From Clostridia bacterium (GTDB lineage Bacteria; Bacillota; Clostridia; Christensenellales; CAG-138), in the NCBI GenBank assembly GCA_017525875.1, contig JAFXSG010000005.1, forward strand, positions 62,001-126,000: a stretch of DNA of 64,000 nt, in the 5' to 3' direction. This document shows, one piece after another, positions 60,497-64,000 of this stretch. The first letter of the stretch is position 1, and each line of letters begins with the position of its first letter. The position numbers and the translations under genes were made by a program. The notes below the pieces were generated by a model. The model saw nothing but the letters and a program-made list of their open reading frames with translations, was not told where the DNA came from and did not search any database.

Positions 60497-61387
60497 ATGG
60501 ATTGGAAAATGTTGATTGCCCCCGCCGTCGGCGGGCTGATCGGCTACTTAACGAATTATATCGCCATAAAGATGCTGTTCCATCCGCACAAGGCTCACTA
60601 CGTCGGCAAATGGCGCATACCGCTGACTCCCGGCCTGATCCCGAAGGAGCAGGGCAATATCGCGCGCTCCATCGGCGAGGTCATAAGCCGCGAACTGCTG
60701 AACGAGGAAACGCTCAGGCAGGTGCTGACGAGCGAGGAGACCGCCGGCAAGGTCCGCAGCGCGCTCATCGGCCTTGTGGAGGAGAACCGCGAAAACGAGT
60801 CCTCCCTGCGGGATCTCATCGTGTCCGTCTCGTCGGAGGAGGCCGCCGAACGCTCCGTCTCCTCCGCCTGTGAAAAGCTCTCCGCCGTCATCACAGAGCG
60901 GCTTTGCTCCGTCGATTTCGGCGAGGCGATCTCAAACGGCGTCAAGAAAAAGGTCATCGCCGAAGGGCACAGCAGCCGCTTCCGCCTCGGCGTGATAGAC
61001 ACGTTTTACGGCAGCATCGGCAGCATGGTGAACAAGACCGTCGCCAAATACGCCGATTCCATCGTTGAAGACCTGGTGGATGATGAAACCGGCAAGCTGC
61101 TTGACCTTAAGCTCTCCGAGCTGATCAAAAAGTACGACGAAAAGATCCCCGGCTGGATCGAGCAGGCCGTCGGCCTCTACGTTTCCGCGGTCGACGCCAA
61201 CACGGGCCGAATCCTCGCGGGCGTCAATATCCAAAAGATCGTGGAGGACAAGATCAACGGTCTTGAGATCCGCGAGCTTGAGAAGCTGATCCTCGGCCTT
61301 GCGAAAACGGAGCTGAACGCGATCGTTTATCTCGGCGCGCTGCTCGGCTTTATAATGGGGTGGATCACGCCCCTGCTCGGAGTTTGA
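60497..61387 (+). CDS. DUF445 (YheB-like) membrane-anchored protein
   Basis: A 296-residue DUF445 protein. N-terminal helix with PAVGGLIGYLTNYIAIKMLF HPHKA (split) and RIPLTPGLIPKEQGNIARSI, both diagnostic, then a long helical domain (about 70-260) and a C-terminal membrane helix (IVYLGALLGFIMGWITPLLG). Function is not established; Bacillus homologues are membrane-peripheral and some are spore-related. The ATG at MDWKMLIAP was chosen because the promoter lies over the upstream ATG. Confidence 0.88.
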   Translation: MDWKMLIAPAVGGLIGYLTNYIAIKMLFHPHKAHYVGKWRIPLTPGLIPKEQGNIARSIGEVISRELLNEETLRQVLTSEETAGKVRSALIGLVEENRENESSLRDLIVSVSSEEAAERSVSSACEKLSAVITERLCSVDFGEAISNGVKKKVIAEGHSSRFRLGVIDTFYGSIGSMVNKTVAKYADSIVEDLVDDETGKLLDLKLSELIKKYDEKIPGWIEQAVGLYVSAVDANTGRILAGVNIQKIVEDKINGLEIRELEKLILGLAKTELNAIVYLGALLGFIMGWITPLLGV

Positions 61388-61394
61388 ACGCATA

Positions 61395-61434
61395 AAAAAC
61401 TCCCTCTGCCCGTTCGCAGAGGGAGTTTTTTTCG
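61395..61434. terminator. bidirectional terminator between DUF445 and ABC exporter genes
   Basis: AAACTCCCTCTGC/GCAGAGGGAGTTT, a 13-bp stem with a short loop, T-run on the plus strand and A-run before it. Confidence 0.9.
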
Positions 61435-61460
61435 TTTAATCGTCAGTTTTGGGCTGCCGG

Positions 61461-63185
61461 TCATCCCTGGGACACGGTGAACAGCGAGTAGAAGTAGCCC
61501 TTCTGTTCCATAAGCTCGTCGAAGGTCCCCTGCTCTGACACCGCTCCGTTTTTCAGCGCGAACAGGCGGGAGCAGCGGCGCAGGATGTTCTCATCCAGAT
61601 CGTGGGTGACGATCACGCGGGTGTAGCCGTCCAGCTTTAAAATAGCGTCCAGCACCTCGAACGAGGTCTCCGCGTCCAGCGACGCCGTCGCTTCGTCCAC
61701 GAACAGTACGGGGGTCTTGCGAAGCAGCGCCCTCGCGATGGAGATCCTCTGGCGTTCGCCGCCGGAGAGCCCCGCGCCGTTTTCGCCGCAGAGATAGTCC
61801 GCGCCCTTCTCCTCTACGAGTTTCTTCAGGCCGGACAGGCGCACCGCGCGCTCGATCTCCTCCTCCGGGAATTCGGAGAACATGGTGATATTGTCCCTTA
61901 TCGTGCTGTTGAACACGAATACGTTCTGCTGGATGATGGAAACGAGGTCGTAGAGCGAGCTTGCGGAGATGCCTTTGAGTTCCCTGCCATCGTAAAGGAT
62001 CTCGCCGCGGTAGTTCTCTGAGGAAGCCATCAGCAGGTTCAGTATCGTCGATTTTCCGCTGCCGGAGCCGCCCACCAGCGCGTAGCACCCGCCCGCCTTC
62101 ATGTCCATATCGACGTCATCGAGAACGGTCTTGCCCTCTTCATAAGCAAAATTGAGATCGCGGATCTCGATGCCCTTTGTGAGCTCCGGCTCGATGGGGC
62201 CGCCCTCGTCCGGAACGTTTTTATCGAGCGCCTGCGCCAGCTTGTCGATCAGCCCGAAGGAGGCCTTCATGCCTGCGAAGAACGTCGGGAACGCCTGGAT
62301 GGGCCCCAGCACGTAGTTTAACAGCTGAACGAACACGATCGCGGTACCTGCCGTGATGCCCTTGCCGGAGAGCGCCAGCGCCGCGGCGACAAAGAACACT
62401 CCGAACTGCAGGACCGCTCCCGCTAAGCCCGAGGAATAGGATACCAGCACGTTGACCTTCGTGCGCTTTTTGGAAGCGTTCGCCACGCCCTCGTTGCTGT
62501 TGTCGTGTATGCGGGAGATGTTTCGCTCCGCCTTGAAGCTCTTGATCACCGAGAAGCCGGTCAGGGTGTCCTTAAGCATGCCGGTATAGCGCTCCTTTTT
62601 ATCGGAAACGTCCTTTTCCGCCTTCGCCGCGCTGTTGCCGAGAGCGATCGAAACGATGATCGGCAGCAGTGAAAAACCGATCGCGATCACCGTCAGCAGC
62701 GGGCTGCACCAGATCATGAGGCCGAGCGCGCCGACAAACGCGATGCCGACCTGGATCGTGCTCTGCAGGCGCCCGATGAGATCCGTTTCGATGGTGTTGA
62801 CGTCGTTCGAAAGGGCGGAGATATACAGCGAGCTGTTCTCTCCGGAGAAGGCCCGGATGCCCTTCTTCATCAATCGATCGAAGGCGTATTCACGATACTG
62901 CTTCATGGCCTTTGCGCGGAACTCGGAGAGGAAGACCCGGTCGATCGCCCCTCCAAGCAAAAACAGCGCCAACGCGCCTCCCGCAACGATCAGCAGCGTG
63001 CCGAAGCTGTAGGGGCATTCTCCGGAGATCAGGTCGGCGACCTCCTTGATGAGCCACGAGATCACCAGCTCCGCCGCGGCTCCGAGCAGGGCCGCGAGCA
63101 CGGTCATGGCAAGGTTGAGCTTGTTCTTTCGGAACAGTTCCCTGACGAAGGGGCGGCGCAGCGCCCTGATCTCTTTCTTATTCAT
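61461..63185 (-). CDS. ABC exporter with fused membrane and ATPase domains
   Basis: A 574-residue half-transporter (MsbA/MDR type). Six membrane helices (about 25-310), then the nucleotide-binding domain: Walker A GGSGSGKST (about 380), Q-loop SIIQQNVFVF, signature GLSGGERQR, Walker B VLFVDEATASLD and the switch His in VTHDLD. It probably works as a homodimer, as no second half lies alongside, exporting peptides or drugs. The ATG follows AGGAGG; an upstream frame extension is not supported. It overlaps the preceding TPR gene by 8 bases. Confidence 0.93.
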   Translation of the reverse strand: MNKKEIRALRRPFVRELFRKNKLNLAMTVLAALLGAAAELVISWLIKEVADLISGECPYSFGTLLIVAGGALALFLLGGAIDRVFLSEFRAKAMKQYREYAFDRLMKKGIRAFSGENSSLYISALSNDVNTIETDLIGRLQSTIQVGIAFVGALGLMIWCSPLLTVIAIGFSLLPIIVSIALGNSAAKAEKDVSDKKERYTGMLKDTLTGFSVIKSFKAERNISRIHDNSNEGVANASKKRTKVNVLVSYSSGLAGAVLQFGVFFVAAALALSGKGITAGTAIVFVQLLNYVLGPIQAFPTFFAGMKASFGLIDKLAQALDKNVPDEGGPIEPELTKGIEIRDLNFAYEEGKTVLDDVDMDMKAGGCYALVGGSGSGKSTILNLLMASSENYRGEILYDGRELKGISASSLYDLVSIIQQNVFVFNSTIRDNITMFSEFPEEEIERAVRLSGLKKLVEEKGADYLCGENGAGLSGGERQRISIARALLRKTPVLFVDEATASLDAETSFEVLDAILKLDGYTRVIVTHDLDENILRRCSRLFALKNGAVSEQGTFDELMEQKGYFYSLFTVSQG

Positions 63186-64000
63186 GATGATCCTCCTGTT
63201 CTGCAAGCGATCTCCAAAGGGCGGTGAGTTCTTCATTGTCGAATTGGTTTACCGCATGATCGACTGCGTCCGCCGCGGTCGCTCCCATGTCGTCGTGGGC
63301 GCTGGCTCCTTCTATGCGTGTCATAAAGCGTATATCGCTCTCGTCATAGCTCGGCGCGGCGTCAAAGAACGCGGCAAGCCGTTTGGCTTTTATCAAAGTA
63401 TCCCTCGCCTCGTCACGCTGCCCTGACAGGAACTGCGCCCCGGCAAGCGCGGCGAGGAAAACGGCGCCGACTCTGTCGAAATAGTTCGGTTTGTCCGCTT
63501 TCCGCAGCCCGGTAAGGAGCCCGACCCCCCAGCTCAGTATCGCCCGGCAGGAGGCATGATCACCGCGTTTCAGGTAGACGTTCAAATAGCCGACGATCGT
63601 GCTGACCAGATCGGCCAGAATCTTCGCCAGAGCCTCCGACAGATACGGCACCGCCTCCTCAGTATGATCGCTTTGAGCCAGGATATCGCCGATCTTGGCG
63701 CTGTACACACCGTCCGCGTTATGGGTCTTCCAAAGCTCTATGGCCTTGTCCGTATCGCCCAGCCCCAGATAAGTATGCGCTATCCTCCCGTAGATCGTCT
63801 GCTCGCTGATCTGCGGGTCCTCGTTCTGGGGAAGCAGCAGGCGGGATCGCTCCAGAAGCTCCAGCGCCCGGCGGAACAGGGCCTTGTCCCCGCTTTCAAA
63901 ACCGAAGAAACGATACAGCGCCGCGCTTTCGGTAACGATCCGGAACGAGTGCGGGTACTTCCTGAGCGCCTTTTCCGCCTCCGCAAGCCCTTCCCGATCC
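63178..64000 (-). CDS. TPR-repeat protein (5' end cut by window edge)
   Basis: The visible 273 residues are helical repeats: EAEKALRKYPHSFRIVTESA ALYRFF (split), ISEQTIYGRIAHTYLGLGDT DKAIELW (split), YSAKIGDILAQSDHTEEAVP, and a less regular end. This type of repeat forms the effector part of Clostridial XRE-family regulators and is often encoded beside ABC exporters, so an HTH domain probably lies just off the right edge. It overlaps the ABC exporter start by 8 bases, so the pair is coupled. The visible start codon inside (63708) is not the true start, since the frame stays open to the edge. Confidence 0.7.
   Translation of the reverse strand, partial: DREGLAEAEKALRKYPHSFRIVTESAALYRFFGFESGDKALFRRALELLERSRLLLPQNEDPQISEQTIYGRIAHTYLGLGDTDKAIELWKTHNADGVYSAKIGDILAQSDHTEEAVPYLSEALAKILADLVSTIVGYLNVYLKRGDHASCRAILSWGVGLLTGLRKADKPNYFDRVGAVFLAALAGAQFLSGQRDEARDTLIKAKRLAAFFDAAPSYDESDIRFMTRIEGASAHDDMGATAADAVDHAVNQFDNEELTALWRSLAEQEDHHE

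Overview
The window reads as chromosomal DNA of a high-GC, endospore-forming member of the Bacillota, most likely class Clostridia. Grounds: a complete S10-spc-alpha ribosomal protein operon in Firmicutes order (with map, infA and a KOW/L14e-like gene), zinc-binding S14 and S4, a spoIIGA-sigE pair, ytfI-ytfJ, a spoIIQ-like gene behind a near-consensus sigma-F promoter, and a CIRCE element. No genus can be named from the sequence. TAG, TAA and TGA all serve as ordinary stops. No rRNA, CRISPR array, intact transposase or prophage was seen.

Layout. 1-4.4 kb: a BMP-family lipoprotein (cut by the left edge) diverges from a four-gene set of TrkA_C membrane protein, DUF1538 membrane protein and two P-II-like proteins. 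4.5-8.6 kb: initiator and elongator tRNA-Met, a coiled-coil protein with a duplicated cysteine motif, and ruvC-ruvA-ruvB. 8.7-11.9 kb: ytfI, ytfJ, a D,D-carboxypeptidase and rluB. 11.9-14.3 kb: an HTH gene cut by an in-frame amber codon, a MITE-like repeat cluster and an alpha/beta hydrolase. 14.4-31.3 kb: the ribosomal superoperon on the minus strand, with promoters before rpsJ and before the KOW gene, and structured untranslated stretches before rpsJ, rpsH-rplF and rpsM. 31.6-35 kb: spoIIGA, sigE, a GntR regulator and a spoIIQ-like gene.

35-64 kb is accessory: an HTH protein, a 5'-nucleotidase-like phosphoesterase, a CIRCE-controlled hsp20 flanked by 172-bp direct repeats, a leaderless operon ending in an EF-G/TetM-like GTPase fused to a Rae1/YacP-like NYN nuclease, an ABM/CAT-like pair followed by a UvrA-like ATPase, an ohrR-gpx-CDF oxidative/metal operon, a transglutaminase lipoprotein, an HExxH protein, a Sel1 protein, RNase Z, an Fe-S membrane protein, a MarR regulator with a His/Cys-rich collagen-like tail, an ECF sigma factor with an RsgI/PASTA anti-sigma, DUF445, and an ABC exporter beside a TPR protein cut by the right edge.

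Regulation is unusually readable. Many sigma-A promoters have 17-bp spacing, and a subset shares TTGAA plus a TGG extended -10. OhrR and MarR genes carry palindromic operators at their own promoters. Several dispersed intergenic repeats recur, some inside terminators. The best candidates for something undescribed are the GTPase-NYN fusion operon, the 350-nt multi-hairpin leader before rpsM, and the DUF1538/P-II set.
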